Shown: positions 1-8,515 of the stretch, piece after piece
Layout of the letters: each line of letters begins with the position of its first letter
Position numbering within the stretch: the stretch's first letter is position 1
NCBI RefSeq assembly: GCF_002812805.1
Contig: NZ_NMUM01000005.1
Location: forward strand, 62,001 to 126,000
DNA from: Microbacterium lacus
GTDB taxonomy: Bacteria > Actinomycetota > Actinomycetes > Actinomycetales > Microbacteriaceae
Length of the DNA: 64,000 nucleotides
Reading direction: 5' to 3'
Translations under genes and position numbers: made by a program
Notes under the pieces: model-generated
The model's database searches: none
Seen by the model: only the letters and a program-made list of their open reading frames with translations
Told to the model about the DNA's origin: nothing

Positions 1-498
1 GCCTTCCTGTTGCTGCAGGGCGTCGAGACCCTGCCCCAGCGCATCGACGCGCACCTGTCCAACGCGCGAATCGTCGCTGAGTGGCTCGACAGCGACCCGC
101 GCGTGTCGTTCGTGACGTGGGCCGGACTCGAGGAGCACCCCCACCGCGATCGCGCGGCGAAGTACCTGCCGCTCGGACCGGGCTCGGTTTTCGCCTTCGG
201 CGTGCGACCCTCGGGCGAATTCGCCTCGGATGAGGAACGTCTCGTCGCGGCCCGAGCGGCGGGGGAGTCCGTCATCGACGCCCTGCGCCTGGCCTCACAC
301 CTGGCGAACATCGGCGATGCACGCACCCTCGTCATCCACCCGGCCTCGACCACGCACCAGCAGTTGAGCGCGGCGCAACTGGTCGACGCGGGCGTTCCCG
401 CCGATCTGATCCGCATCTCGGTGGGGCTGGAGGATCCCGAAGACATCCTGTGGGACCTCGATCAGGCCCTCACGGCCGCGACGGGGGTGCAGCGATGA
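1..498 (+). CDS. metY: O-acetylhomoserine aminocarboxypropyltransferase (MetY-type), C-terminal part
   Basis: This is the C-terminal 165 residues of a Cys/Met-metabolism PLP enzyme; the 5' end, including the PLP lysine, lies outside the window. The family sulfhydrylates O-acetylhomoserine in methionine/homocysteine synthesis. The visible part carries the family signature around residues 99-118: NIGDARTLVIHPASTTHQQ (the substrate-binding loop), then ISVGLEDPEDILWDLDQAL near the end. The stop codon overlaps the ATG of the next gene (ATGA), so the two are translationally coupled. A sulfhydrylase followed by a CoA-binding protein is a frequent actinobacterial pair. The exact substrate (acetylhomoserine or acetylserine) is inferred from the family. 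Confidence 0.9.
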   Translation, partial: AFLLLQGVETLPQRIDAHLSNARIVAEWLDSDPRVSFVTWAGLEEHPHRDRAAKYLPLGPGSVFAFGVRPSGEFASDEERLVAARAAGESVIDALRLASHLANIGDARTLVIHPASTTHQQLSAAQLVDAGVPADLIRISVGLEDPEDILWDLDQALTAATGVQR

Positions 499-1079
499 GC
501 GCCTCGTGCGAACTGCCGCAGCAGCCGGTGGCGCCCGCGCCCGAGAACGGAGCGGCGTGCGCTCTTCCCGGCGCCGTCGTCGCGGGCGCGCCGGAGCGCA
601 CCTGGGCCCCGCCCGGGTCACAGGATCGCTACGAGATCCTGCGAAAGGCGAAATCGGTCGCCATCGTCGGCGCATCCGAGAACCCCGCGCGCGCGAGCTT
701 CTTCGTCGCCACGTATCTGCTCGGCAGCTCGCCCTACGACGTGTACTTCGTCAACCCGCGGGCGAAGAACATCCTGGGTCGCCCCGTGTATGCCTCGCTG
801 GCCGACCTGCCCGTCGTTCCGGACATCGTCGACGTGTTCCGCCGACACGATGATCTGCCCGGAGTCGCGCAAGAGGCAGTGGATGTCGGTGCCGCGGCGC
901 TGTGGCTGCAGCTCGGTTCGTGGAACGAGGATGCGGCGGCGATCGCCGAGGCCGCGGGGCTGTCGGTCGTGATGGATCGTTGCATCAAGATCGAGCACGC
1001 GCGCTTCCACGGCGGGCTGCACCTTGCCGGTTTCGACACCGGCGTGATCAGCTCGAAACGCCAGTTGCTGTCGCGCTGA
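495..1079 (+). CDS. CoA-binding domain protein (CoA_binding_2 family)
   Basis: A 194-residue Rossmann-like CoA-binding protein. After a low-complexity Ala/Pro-rich N-terminus (residues 1-45), the glycine-rich loop SVAIVGASENPARAS lies at about 54-68. A later segment, VVMDRCIKIEHARF, carries the conserved Cys. Family members bind CoA or a related nucleotide, but no reaction is established. The start overlaps the sulfhydrylase stop by ATGA. Co-occurrence with sulfhydrylase genes suggests a link to sulfur amino acid metabolism; this is inference. Confidence 0.85.
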   Translation: MSASCELPQQPVAPAPENGAACALPGAVVAGAPERTWAPPGSQDRYEILRKAKSVAIVGASENPARASFFVATYLLGSSPYDVYFVNPRAKNILGRPVYASLADLPVVPDIVDVFRRHDDLPGVAQEAVDVGAAALWLQLGSWNEDAAAIAEAAGLSVVMDRCIKIEHARFHGGLHLAGFDTGVISSKRQLLSR

Positions 1080-1102
1080 AGCTCGCGGGCGCGCCGCTCG
1101 CG

Positions 1103-1108
1103 TAGAAT
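1103..1108 (+). promoter_or_regulatory. -10 box of the rpoZ transcript
   Basis: TAGAAT fits the actinobacterial TAnnnT -10 consensus. Its last base is 6 nt before an ATG at 1115, so transcription is expected to begin at or next to that ATG, about 75 nt upstream of rpoZ. No convincing -35 element is visible. Confidence 0.55.
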
Positions 1109-1114
1109 GAACGG

Positions 1115-1159
1115 ATGCGTGCGCTCTGGCGTGCGCTCACAGACTTCCGGAGGCGCTAG
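1115..1159 (+). CDS. Candidate leaderless 14-residue leader peptide upstream of rpoZ
   Basis: The short frame ATG...TAG encodes [14 protein letters not shown], which is Arg-rich with one Trp. Its ATG sits exactly where transcription from the TAGAAT box should start, so it could be translated as a leaderless message. It contains a direct repeat GCGTGCGCTC (1117-1126 and 1131-1140). The stop lies 29 nt before the rpoZ ATG. No function is known. The alternative is that this is chance sequence in an ordinary 5' untranslated region. Confidence 0.3.
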   Translation: MRALWRALTDFRRR

Positions 1160-1188
1160 CATCCGGGCCCCGATCGAGAGGATCCGCC

Positions 1189-1464
1189 ATGGCTGGAACG
1201 AGCGAAGGCATCATCGACCCGTCACTAGACGCGCTGCTGCAGAAGAAGGATGCCGAGGGCGCCCCGATCTCCAAGTACCAGCTCGTGATCTACGCAGCCA
1301 AGCGCGCGCGTCAGATCAACGACTACTACTCGGACCTGCACGAGGGCAACCTGTTCGACAACGTGGGCCCCCTGGTCGACTCGTCTGTCGAAGACAAGCC
1401 GCTCACGATCGCGATGCACGAAATCAACGAAGACAAGCTGCGCCTGCGCGGCACCGAGGCCTAA
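1189..1464 (+). CDS. rpoZ: DNA-directed RNA polymerase omega subunit
   Basis: A 91-residue protein of the usual actinobacterial omega length. It begins [17 protein letters not shown] and contains the conserved core [18 protein letters not shown] at about residues 28-45. Omega assists assembly and stability of the core polymerase by clamping the beta' C-terminus. The N-terminal start is set by the position of the family alignment. In mycobacteria and most relatives the order is gmk-rpoZ-coaBC-metK. Here rpoZ follows a CoA-binding protein and is followed directly by a terminator and metK, so both usual neighbours are absent. Confidence 0.97.
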   Translation: MAGTSEGIIDPSLDALLQKKDAEGAPISKYQLVIYAAKRARQINDYYSDLHEGNLFDNVGPLVDSSVEDKPLTIAMHEINEDKLRLRGTEA

Positions 1465-1480
1465 AGACTCGGAAGAAATT

Positions 1481-1528
1481 GCCGCCGCCCGCCGCGACCT
1501 CTGATGGTCTGGGGCGGGCGGCGGTTTC
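1481..1528 (+). terminator. Intrinsic terminator after rpoZ
   Basis: A perfect 12-bp GC stem, CCGCCGCCCGCC (1482-1493) pairing with 1513-1524, encloses a 19-nt loop and is followed by a short T-rich tract (TTTCAAT). It separates rpoZ from metK. Confidence 0.75.
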
Positions 1529-1592
1529 AATGTCGGCGGTCCCCGCCATACTGGGCCGCACACTGGTGCGTGAGCACCCGACTGGAGCACCC

Positions 1593-2786
1593 ATGAGCGA
1601 TCTGCGACTGTTCACCTCCGAATCCGTGACCGAGGGACACCCCGACAAGATCTGCGACCAGATCAGCGACAGCATCCTCGACGCGATCCTGACGGAAGAT
1701 CCGGTCGGGCGCGTCGCGGTCGAAACGCTCGTCACGACGGGTCTCGTTCACGTCGCGGGTGAGGTGTCGACCTCGGCGTACGTCGAGATCCCCGCGATCG
1801 TCCGTCAGGTCGTGAACCGCATCGGGTACACCTCGAGCGAGACCGGCTTCGACGGCGATTCGTGTGGTGTGAGCGTGTCGATCGGCGCGCAGTCATCTGA
1901 CATCGCGGCGGGAGTCAACAAGGCGTTCGAACAGCGCGAACAGCGATCGGCCGATCCGCGCGACGAGCAGGGCGCGGGCGACCAGGGCATCATGTTCGGT
2001 TACGCCACGACCGAGACGCCTCAGCTGATGCCGATGGCCAGTTGGACCGCGCACCGGATGGCGGAGCGTCTCGCAGACGTCCGGCGCGAGGGTCGTCTGC
2101 CGTTCCTGCGGCCGGACGGCAAGACCCAGGTCACGCTCGGCTACGACGGGCCGACTCCGAAGACGGTGGACTCGGTCGTGCTGTCGACGCAGCACCACCC
2201 CGACATCTCTCAGGACGATCTGCGTGCCCTCGTGCAGGCCGAGGTCATCGACCCGGTGCTCGAGGCTACGGGTCTCGACATGCCCGACGTGAAGTACTAC
2301 ATCAACCCGGCGGGTCCCTTCCTCGTCGGCGGACCGAAGGGTGATGCGGGTCTCACGGGTCGCAAGATCATCATCGACACCTACGGCGGGGCATCGCGGC
2401 ACGGCGGCGGGGCATTCAGCGGCAAGGATCCCTCGAAGGTCGATCGTTCGGGCGCATACGCCATGCGTTGGGTCGCGAAGAATGTCGTGGCCGCGGGTCT
2501 CGCGGACCGCCTCGAGGTCCAGGTTGCGTACGCGATCGGCAAGGCGCGGCCCGTCGGCATCTACGTCGAGTCGTTCGGCACCGGGCGAGTCCCGGATGCC
2601 GAGATCACCCGTGCGATCACGCAGGTCTTCGACCTGCGCCCGGCGGCGATCATCGAGCAGCTCGACCTGCTGCGTCCGATTTATGCGCAGACGGCCGCCT
2701 ACGGCCACTTCGGACGTGACCTGCCGGACTTCACGTGGGAGCGCCTCGACCGCGTCGAGGAACTGCGCGCCGCAGCCGGATTCTGA
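1593..2786 (+). CDS. metK: S-adenosylmethionine synthase
   Basis: A 397-residue enzyme making S-adenosylmethionine from methionine and ATP. The three-repeat fold is complete. Visible signatures are [12 protein letters not shown] near residue 15 (ATP and metal binding) and the glycine-rich [16 protein letters not shown] near 265. The start ATG at 1593 gives the standard [16 protein letters not shown]-terminus. A possible -10 (CATACT, 1547-1552) lies in the gap after the rpoZ terminator, so metK probably has its own promoter and heads the metK-priA-fmt-rsmB unit. Confidence 0.98.
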   Translation: MSDLRLFTSESVTEGHPDKICDQISDSILDAILTEDPVGRVAVETLVTTGLVHVAGEVSTSAYVEIPAIVRQVVNRIGYTSSETGFDGDSCGVSVSIGAQSSDIAAGVNKAFEQREQRSADPRDEQGAGDQGIMFGYATTETPQLMPMASWTAHRMAERLADVRREGRLPFLRPDGKTQVTLGYDGPTPKTVDSVVLSTQHHPDISQDDLRALVQAEVIDPVLEATGLDMPDVKYYINPAGPFLVGGPKGDAGLTGRKIIIDTYGGASRHGGGAFSGKDPSKVDRSGAYAMRWVAKNVVAAGLADRLEVQVAYAIGKARPVGIYVESFGTGRVPDAEITRAITQVFDLRPAAIIEQLDLLRPIYAQTAAYGHFGRDLPDFTWERLDRVEELRAAAGF

Positions 2787-2788
2787 CC

Positions 2789-4798
2789 GTGGCAGGACGT
2801 CCGGTGGCGCGCGTGCTGCTGGATTCGCCGCTGCCGCAACTTGACCGCTTGCTCGACTACGCGGTCCCGCCGGCGATGGATGACGCGGTCGTGCCCGGCG
2901 TGCGAGTTCGCGTTCCCCTGCGCACGGTCGGTCGACTCGTCGACGCCTATGTCGTCGAGCGTGGCGAGGCCGTGGATCCGGACCGACCGCTGTCCGAGAT
3001 CGACACGGTCGTCTCGGATGTGCGGCTGCTGCCAGAGCGCCTCTACACGCTCGCCCGTCGCGTGGCGGATCGAGCGGCGGGTTCGGCCTCGGACATCCTG
3101 CGCCTGGTGATCCCCAAACGTCAGGTGCGCGTCGAGAAGGCCTGGGTCGCGGGGGAGCGGCCCCTCGTGCCCGAGATCTCCGCAGACAGTGTGGCGGCTG
3201 CCGAGAGGACGTTGGGCTTCTACCCGGGGTTGTGGGGGGCGATAGATGGCGGCGGTCGTGTGGCCCTGGACGCGCCGCCGCGCCCGGCCCGGACGGCGAC
3301 CGGCGAACCCGTCGGCGAATGGGCGCTTCTGCTTGCCGCTGCGGCGACCCGGACGTTGGCCGCGGGGCGCAGCGCGATCATCGTCGCACCCGATCACCGG
3401 GACCTTGACCAACTCGCGCGGGCTTTGTCAGGCGCGGTGCCCGCTGAAGCGATCGTGCGCGACGACTCGTCTCGCAGCGCCGCCGAGCGGTATCGCGGTT
3501 ACCTTCGGCTGTTGGCGGACGCGCCCGCCGTCGTCATCGGAAACCGCTCGGCCGTGTACGCCCCGGTGGCGAACCTCGGGCTCGTTGCGATCTGGAACGA
3601 CGGCGATCCTCTGCTCGAAGAACCGCTCGCACCGTATGTCCACGCCCGAGATGCGGCCCTCGTGCGACAGGGGCTCGATGGCGGCGCGCTGATCTTCGCG
3701 GGACACACCCGAACGACGGATGTCGAGCGCCTGGTCTCGGTCGGCTGGCTGCGCGATCTCCCGGCAACCCGTCGCACCGCACCACGCGTCGTTCTGAGCG
3801 CCACCCGCGAGGGCGAGCGGCCCGGGGTGCGCGTGCCGTCTGCCGCTTTCGCTGCCGCCCGCGAGGCACTCGCCCATGGTCCCGTTCTGGTGCAGGTGTC
3901 GCGCCCGGGTTACGCACCGGTCCTCATCTGCGACGGCTGCCGGCGCGCCGCACGCTGCGCGCACTGCGGGGGACCGCTGCAGGCCGAACGCCGCGGCGCG
4001 ATACCCACCTGCCGGTGGTGCGGGCGCGTCGCAACGGGATGGCAGTGCCCGCACTGTGAGCAGACGAAGTTCCGGCTCGCATCGGCGGGGAGCATCCGCA
4101 CGGCAGACGAACTCGGGCGTGCTTTCCCCGACACGCGCGTGATCATCTCGGATGGCTCGCACCCCGTGCTGGAGGTCGATGATCGGCCGGCGCTGGTGAT
4201 TGCGACCCGCGGCGCGGAGCCTTTCGCCGCGGGCGGATACCGCGCCGTCGTGTTGCTCGACGGCGACCGGATGCTGATGTCCGATGCGTTGCGCATCGGC
4301 GAGGCGTGCCTGCGTTGGTGGTCGGATGCGGCGGCACTGGCAACCCCCGGTGCGCCCGTTCATCTGGTCGGGGTGGCGGGCGCGGTCGGACGCGCTCTCG
4401 CGACATGGACGCAGCCGGCGTACGCGCGGGCGGAACTCGACGACCGTGCTCCGCTCCGCATGCCCCCGACGTATCGCGTGGCATCCCTCGAGGGCGACTT
4501 CGACGCCGTGGAGCGCGCGGTTATCGAACTGCGCGCGGCGGTCGCTCTCGATCCGGAAGCGGTCATCGGGCCCGTCGAGATCCCGGCCGATCCGATGGCG
4601 ACGCGCCCCGGCCCTGCGGCCCGTGTGCTGGTGCGTTTCGACTACGCGCACGGCGCGGCCGTCACCACGAGTTTGCGGGCAGCCGTCGTCGCTGCCGCCC
4701 TCCGCGGGCGCCGCGGACCGAGGAAGAGTGGATCAAGCACGACTGCGCCGCGGAATACACTCAGAGTGCGGGTCGATCTGGCCGACCCGGAGCTCTAG
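2789..4798 (+). CDS. priA: Primosomal protein N' (PriA), helicase-degenerate actinobacterial form
   Basis: A 669-residue PriA homologue; the GTG start lies 2 nt after the metK stop. PriA reloads the replisome at stalled forks. The N-terminal DNA-binding domain (about 1-105) and the Zn-binding region are present: CDGCRRAARCAHCGG and CRWCG...CPHC at about 375-420. The Walker A motif GxGKT is absent; the equivalent stretch reads TGEPVGEWALL near 170. This is typical of actinobacteria, where PriA is thought not to be an ATP-driven helicase. The stop overlaps the fmt ribosome-binding site, so the genes are an operon. Confidence 0.92.
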   Translation: MAGRPVARVLLDSPLPQLDRLLDYAVPPAMDDAVVPGVRVRVPLRTVGRLVDAYVVERGEAVDPDRPLSEIDTVVSDVRLLPERLYTLARRVADRAAGSASDILRLVIPKRQVRVEKAWVAGERPLVPEISADSVAAAERTLGFYPGLWGAIDGGGRVALDAPPRPARTATGEPVGEWALLLAAAATRTLAAGRSAIIVAPDHRDLDQLARALSGAVPAEAIVRDDSSRSAAERYRGYLRLLADAPAVVIGNRSAVYAPVANLGLVAIWNDGDPLLEEPLAPYVHARDAALVRQGLDGGALIFAGHTRTTDVERLVSVGWLRDLPATRRTAPRVVLSATREGERPGVRVPSAAFAAAREALAHGPVLVQVSRPGYAPVLICDGCRRAARCAHCGGPLQAERRGAIPTCRWCGRVATGWQCPHCEQTKFRLASAGSIRTADELGRAFPDTRVIISDGSHPVLEVDDRPALVIATRGAEPFAAGGYRAVVLLDGDRMLMSDALRIGEACLRWWSDAAALATPGAPVHLVGVAGAVGRALATWTQPAYARAELDDRAPLRMPPTYRVASLEGDFDAVERAVIELRAAVALDPEAVIGPVEIPADPMATRPGPAARVLVRFDYAHGAAVTTSLRAAVVAAALRGRRGPRKSGSSTTAPRNTLRVRVDLADPEL

Positions 4799-4806
4799 GA
4801 GGCGTC

Positions 4807-5727
4807 ATGCGGCTGGTCTTTGCCGGGACGCCCGAACCCGCGGTGCCCTCGCTCGGGGTGCTCGCGGCGGAGGGGCACGAGATCGTCGGTGTCGTCACGC
4901 GACCCGACGCTCCGCTCGGGCGGAAGCGCGTGCTGACGCCCTCGCCCGTGGCCGAGGCCGCGGAGAAGCAGGGGCTCAGGGTCATCCGTGCCGGGCGCCT
5001 CGACGACGCCGTAACGGACGCGATCACCGCACTCGAACCAGAGCTGGGCGTCATCGTCGCGTACGGCGGCCTGGTGCGCGAGCCGCTTCTCAGCGCGCCC
5101 ACGCACGGCTGGATCAACCTGCACTTCTCGCTGCTGCCCCGCTGGCGTGGAGCGGCACCCGTGCAGCACGCGCTCATTGCGGGCGATGAACTCACGGGTG
5201 CGAGCGTCTTCCAGCTCGTGGCCGAACTCGATGCGGGGGATGTCTTCGCCGAGCGCAGCTATCGTGTGCCGCGGGATGCGACGGCCGGCGAGGTCTTGGT
5301 CGACCTCGCGGGGCTCGGGGCCGAACTCCTGCGCGATGTCGTCGCCGGCATCGAGAGCGGACGGATGACCGCCGCACCGCAGGTGGGCGAGCCCACGTTC
5401 GCTCTCAAACTCACGCTGGACGACGGCCGGGTTCGCTGGGACGAGCCCGCCGAGCGAGTTCTCGGGCGCATCCACGGCACGACCCCCGAGCCGGGCGCTT
5501 TCACGACGGTCAACGGCCAGCGTCTGAAGGTGCTCACGGCACGCTCCGGCGGGGCGCACATCGCATTGCGCCCGGGCGAAATCGCGGCCGCGGGCCGGGA
5601 CATCCTGATCGGCACCGCAACGGACGCGATTCACGTCGATCGCGTGCAGCCGGCGGGACGACCGGCGATGGCGGCGGGCGATTGGTGGCGGGGTCTGCGC
5701 ACCCCTGACCTGAGGGCAGGCGAATGA
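4807..5727 (+). CDS. fmt: Methionyl-tRNA formyltransferase
   Basis: A 306-residue enzyme that formylates initiator Met-tRNA using 10-formyl-THF. The catalytic Asn/His pair lies in NLHFSLLPRWRGAAP (about 107-121), and the Asp is in ELDAGDVF at about 140-147. A C-terminal OB-like tRNA-binding domain runs from about 205. The start is fixed by a strong AGGAGG Shine-Dalgarno at 4797-4802. The stop overlaps the rsmB start by ATGA. Confidence 0.97.
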   Translation: MRLVFAGTPEPAVPSLGVLAAEGHEIVGVVTRPDAPLGRKRVLTPSPVAEAAEKQGLRVIRAGRLDDAVTDAITALEPELGVIVAYGGLVREPLLSAPTHGWINLHFSLLPRWRGAAPVQHALIAGDELTGASVFQLVAELDAGDVFAERSYRVPRDATAGEVLVDLAGLGAELLRDVVAGIESGRMTAAPQVGEPTFALKLTLDDGRVRWDEPAERVLGRIHGTTPEPGAFTTVNGQRLKVLTARSGGAHIALRPGEIAAAGRDILIGTATDAIHVDRVQPAGRPAMAAGDWWRGLRTPDLRAGE

Positions 5728-7091
5728 AGATCCAACCCGCACGTCGCGTTGCGTACGAAGTCCTGAGTGCCGTGTCGGAGTCGGATGCCTACGCCAACCT
5801 GCTTCTGCCCGTCGGCATCGGTCGTGCGGGCCTCGGATCTGCCGACGCCGGCCTTGCCACCGAGTTGACCTACGGGACGCTGCGACGCCGCGGCTACTAC
5901 GACGCCGTCATCGAGCTCGCGTCACGGCGCAAGGTGGCCGCGATCGATGCCCCCGTGCTCGATGCGCTTCGCATGACGGTGCACCAGCTTCTCTCGACCC
6001 GTGTCGCCTCGCACGCGGCCGTGCACGAGGGCGTCGAGCTCGTGCGGGTCTACGGCGGCAGTAGCGCGACGGGCTTCGCGAACGGGGTGCTGCGCTCCAT
6101 CGCCCGGGAAGATCCCGGAACGTGGCGCGAACGCGTGCTGGCCACGGCACGGAACACCGACGAGCGTCTCTCGCTCGGGCACGCGCATCCGACGTGGATC
6201 GTGCGCGCCTTCCGTCGGGCTCTCGCCGCCGAGGGCCGCAGCGATGAGCTTGAGGCTCTCCTCGCGGCAGACAACGCTTCGCCGTCGGTCACCATGGCAG
6301 CGCTGACGGGTCTGGCCGATGTGCCGGAAGACGCCGTGCGCACGCTGTATTCGCCGCTGGGCTTCCGTGCCGGGGGCGGTGACCCCGAACCTCTCGTCAT
6401 CGGATCGGGCGGGCGCCTCCGCGTTCAGGACGAGGGCTCGCAGCTCGCGGCGCTCGCGCTGACCCGGGCCCGCGAAATCCGCGCGGGGGAGCGTTGGCTC
6501 GACCTGTGCGCCGGACCCGGCGGGAAGACCGCGGTGCTCGCCGCCGAGGCGCGGGGTGAGGCATCCGTCGACGCGAACGAGGTCTCACCGGCGCGAGCGG
6601 GACTCGTGCGGCGAGCGCTCGAGGGTGTCCCCGCGACCGTCGAGGTCAGCGAGGAAGATGGCCGCACGCGCGTCGACCGCGACGCCGGCGGGTACGACCG
6701 CGTGCTGGTCGATGCCCCCTGCACCGGCCTGGGCGCGCTGCGCCGCCGACCGGAGGCGCGTTGGCGGAAGGGCCCGGAGGATGTCCCGCAGCTCACGACG
6801 TTGCAGGGCGAACTGTTCGATGCGGGTGTGCGCGCACTCCGTCCGGGCGGCATCGTCGCGTATGTGACGTGTTCACCGCACCTCGCCGAGACCGTCGGAG
6901 TGACCCGTGAGGGCGCACGGCGCTGGGAGGGCCAGATCACCCAGCTCGATGCCCGTGCGGTCGTCCGTGACGTCTCGCGCGCACCGATCGATCTGCCCGA
7001 GGCATCCGAGGACGCCCTCCACGTTCAGCTCTGGCCGCACCGGCACGGCACCGACGGCATGTTCATCGCCCTCTTCGAGCGCAACGCCTGA
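5724..7091 (+). CDS. rsmB: 16S rRNA (cytosine967-C5)-methyltransferase
   Basis: A 455-residue RsmB/Sun protein. Residues 1-140 are a NusB-like RNA-binding domain; the rest is a Rossmann methylase. Motifs seen: the SAM loop LCAGPGGKTAVLA (about 257-269), the PC motif VDAPCTGLGALRRRPEARW (catalytic Cys) and the TCS motif VTCSPHLAETVGV. It is coupled to fmt by a 4-nt overlap and ends the operon; an inverted repeat (7107-7167) follows. A fmt-rsmB-rpe order is conserved in actinobacteria; here a minus-strand glutaminase is inserted before rpe. Confidence 0.96.
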   Translation: MKIQPARRVAYEVLSAVSESDAYANLLLPVGIGRAGLGSADAGLATELTYGTLRRRGYYDAVIELASRRKVAAIDAPVLDALRMTVHQLLSTRVASHAAVHEGVELVRVYGGSSATGFANGVLRSIAREDPGTWRERVLATARNTDERLSLGHAHPTWIVRAFRRALAAEGRSDELEALLAADNASPSVTMAALTGLADVPEDAVRTLYSPLGFRAGGGDPEPLVIGSGGRLRVQDEGSQLAALALTRAREIRAGERWLDLCAGPGGKTAVLAAEARGEASVDANEVSPARAGLVRRALEGVPATVEVSEEDGRTRVDRDAGGYDRVLVDAPCTGLGALRRRPEARWRKGPEDVPQLTTLQGELFDAGVRALRPGGIVAYVTCSPHLAETVGVTREGARRWEGQITQLDARAVVRDVSRAPIDLPEASEDALHVQLWPHRHGTDGMFIALFERNA

Positions 7092-7106
7092 CGTCGCGCG
7101 TGAGCG

Positions 7107-7167
7107 CTTCCGCTGTCGCAGATCGACCCTCCGGCGCGGTGGAAACGTCGATGTGCGACAGCGGAAG
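7107..7167. repeat. Intergenic inverted repeat between converging rsmB and glsA
   Basis: A 21-bp arm at 7107-7127, beginning CTTCCGCTGTCGCA, is repeated inverted at 7147-7167 with one mismatch and a 19-nt loop. It fills the gap between two convergent genes and could end both transcripts, although no T-run follows the stem. Confidence 0.7.
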
Positions 7168-7177
7168 GGCATCTGGG

Positions 7178-8350
7178 TCAGTCGAGGAAGTGCAGACGCC
7201 CGCCGTGCACCTCGAGCTGGCGACGCAACAACTCCAGCGCGGCGGGATGAGCGCGCGCGAGTTCGCTCCCGTCGACCAGGATCGTGTCATCGGTCACGGC
7301 GCCGTCGGCGAGGTCGCTCAGCACCCCGATCATCCGTTCCGCGCCGCTGAAGGCGAGCTCACCGCCGAGGTGGACGACGACGCGTCCTTCGCTCCGGTCG
7401 ATGCGGATGCCAGGTGCTGCGATCGCCTCGTGGGGCTCGAAGACATGCATCCCGAACTCGCCCGACATGCGCTCCAGGATCTGGATGCCTCGGACGCTGT
7501 TGCCGTGGCGATCCAACCGCGGGCTGAACGTGGCAACCCCGAACTGCGACGGCGCGATGGCGAGCAGAGCCCCGCTGACACCGCTCTTGGCCGGGAGCCC
7601 GACGCGCAGCAGCCATTCCCCGGAGTAGTCGTACATGCCGCAGCTCGCCATGACCGAGACGACATCGCGGGCGACATCCTCGCGCACGACACGTTCGCCC
7701 GTGACCGGGTTCACGCCCCCGAACGCGAGGGTCGCGCCCATCACGGCGAGGTCCCGAACGGTGACGAGTACCGAACACTGGCGGAAGTACGTCTCGACGA
7801 CCGTCGGGACATCGCCACGGATGATGTCGTGCGAGCGCGTCAGGTAGGCCAGGGCGCGATTGCGATGGCCGGTCTCGGATTCGCCGCGGTAGACCTCCTC
7901 GTCGACGGTCAGCGTTCGACCGGCAAAGCGTGAGAGACCCGCGACGATCGTCTCGGCGCGCGAGAACTCGTCGCCCTCCCCGAGAAGAGACGAGGTCACG
8001 ATGGCGCCCGCATTGACCATGGGGTTGGCGGGACGACCGGTCCCCGCCTCGAGGCTGATGGCGTTGAAGGGCTCGCCGCTCGGCTCGACCCCGACCCGCG
8101 CGAGGACCGCGTCCCGCCCGAGCTCTTCGAGGGCGAGCGCGAGCACGAACGGCTTCGAGACCGACTGGATCGTGAACTCGACGTCGTCATCGCCGACAGA
8201 GGTCACCCGCCCCCTCGGGCCCACAACCGCAAAGGCGAGCCGCTCGGGATCGGCCGCCGCAAGGGAGGGGATGTAGTCGGCGACACCTCCGGCGTCGCGC
8301 CCACGCACGTCGTCCAGCACGGTCTCGAGCATGCGCACAATCGGGTCCAC
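7178..8350 (-). CDS. glsA: Glutaminase with C-terminal STAS domain
   Basis: A 390-residue protein. Residues 1-300 are a serine-dependent glutaminase (glutamine to glutamate plus ammonia) with the SVSK catalytic motif (Ser63, Lys66), NPMVNAGAI, GMYDYSGEW and AKSGVSGAL. Residues 305-390 resemble an STAS/anti-sigma-antagonist domain (TILVDGSELARAHPAALELL). This fusion is known in actinobacteria and is longer than the about 310-residue stand-alone enzyme. The GTG start is preceded by TAGGGT (8357-8362) with 6 nt between, so the mRNA is probably leaderless. The gene is divergent from rpe. Confidence 0.94.
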   Translation of the reverse strand: MDPIVRMLETVLDDVRGRDAGGVADYIPSLAAADPERLAFAVVGPRGRVTSVGDDDVEFTIQSVSKPFVLALALEELGRDAVLARVGVEPSGEPFNAISLEAGTGRPANPMVNAGAIVTSSLLGEGDEFSRAETIVAGLSRFAGRTLTVDEEVYRGESETGHRNRALAYLTRSHDIIRGDVPTVVETYFRQCSVLVTVRDLAVMGATLAFGGVNPVTGERVVREDVARDVVSVMASCGMYDYSGEWLLRVGLPAKSGVSGALLAIAPSQFGVATFSPRLDRHGNSVRGIQILERMSGEFGMHVFEPHEAIAAPGIRIDRSEGRVVVHLGGELAFSGAERMIGVLSDLADGAVTDDTILVDGSELARAHPAALELLRRQLEVHGGRLHFLD

Positions 8351-8392
8351 GCCCTGACCCTATCGGCCGGTATCGACGCTCTCGTCGCTCAG

Positions 8393-8450
8393 CGAGAGGA
8401 CGCGACATGCCGCGTGCACCTCTACGCCGACGGCATGTCGCGTCCTCTCG
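8393..8450. repeat. Perfect 20-bp inverted repeat between divergent glsA and rpe
   Basis: The arm CGAGAGGACGCGACATGCCG (8393-8412) is repeated exactly inverted at 8431-8450 around an 18-nt loop. It lies between two divergent promoters, so terminator function is less obvious here. The arm is related to those at 32003-32065 and 53146-53206. Confidence 0.85.
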
Positions 8451-8515
8451 GGGTCACTGGCGTGCTCGAGGGCCGACGTGGCTTGTCGTGAGGAGTCCGT
8501 CGGCATAATGAGGGG

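Noticed and set aside
8483..8509. A RecA-NDp element upstream of rpe (TTGTCGTG then CATAAT).
   Set aside because: The spacing to the -10 box is wrong, and the core lacks the RGTG order.
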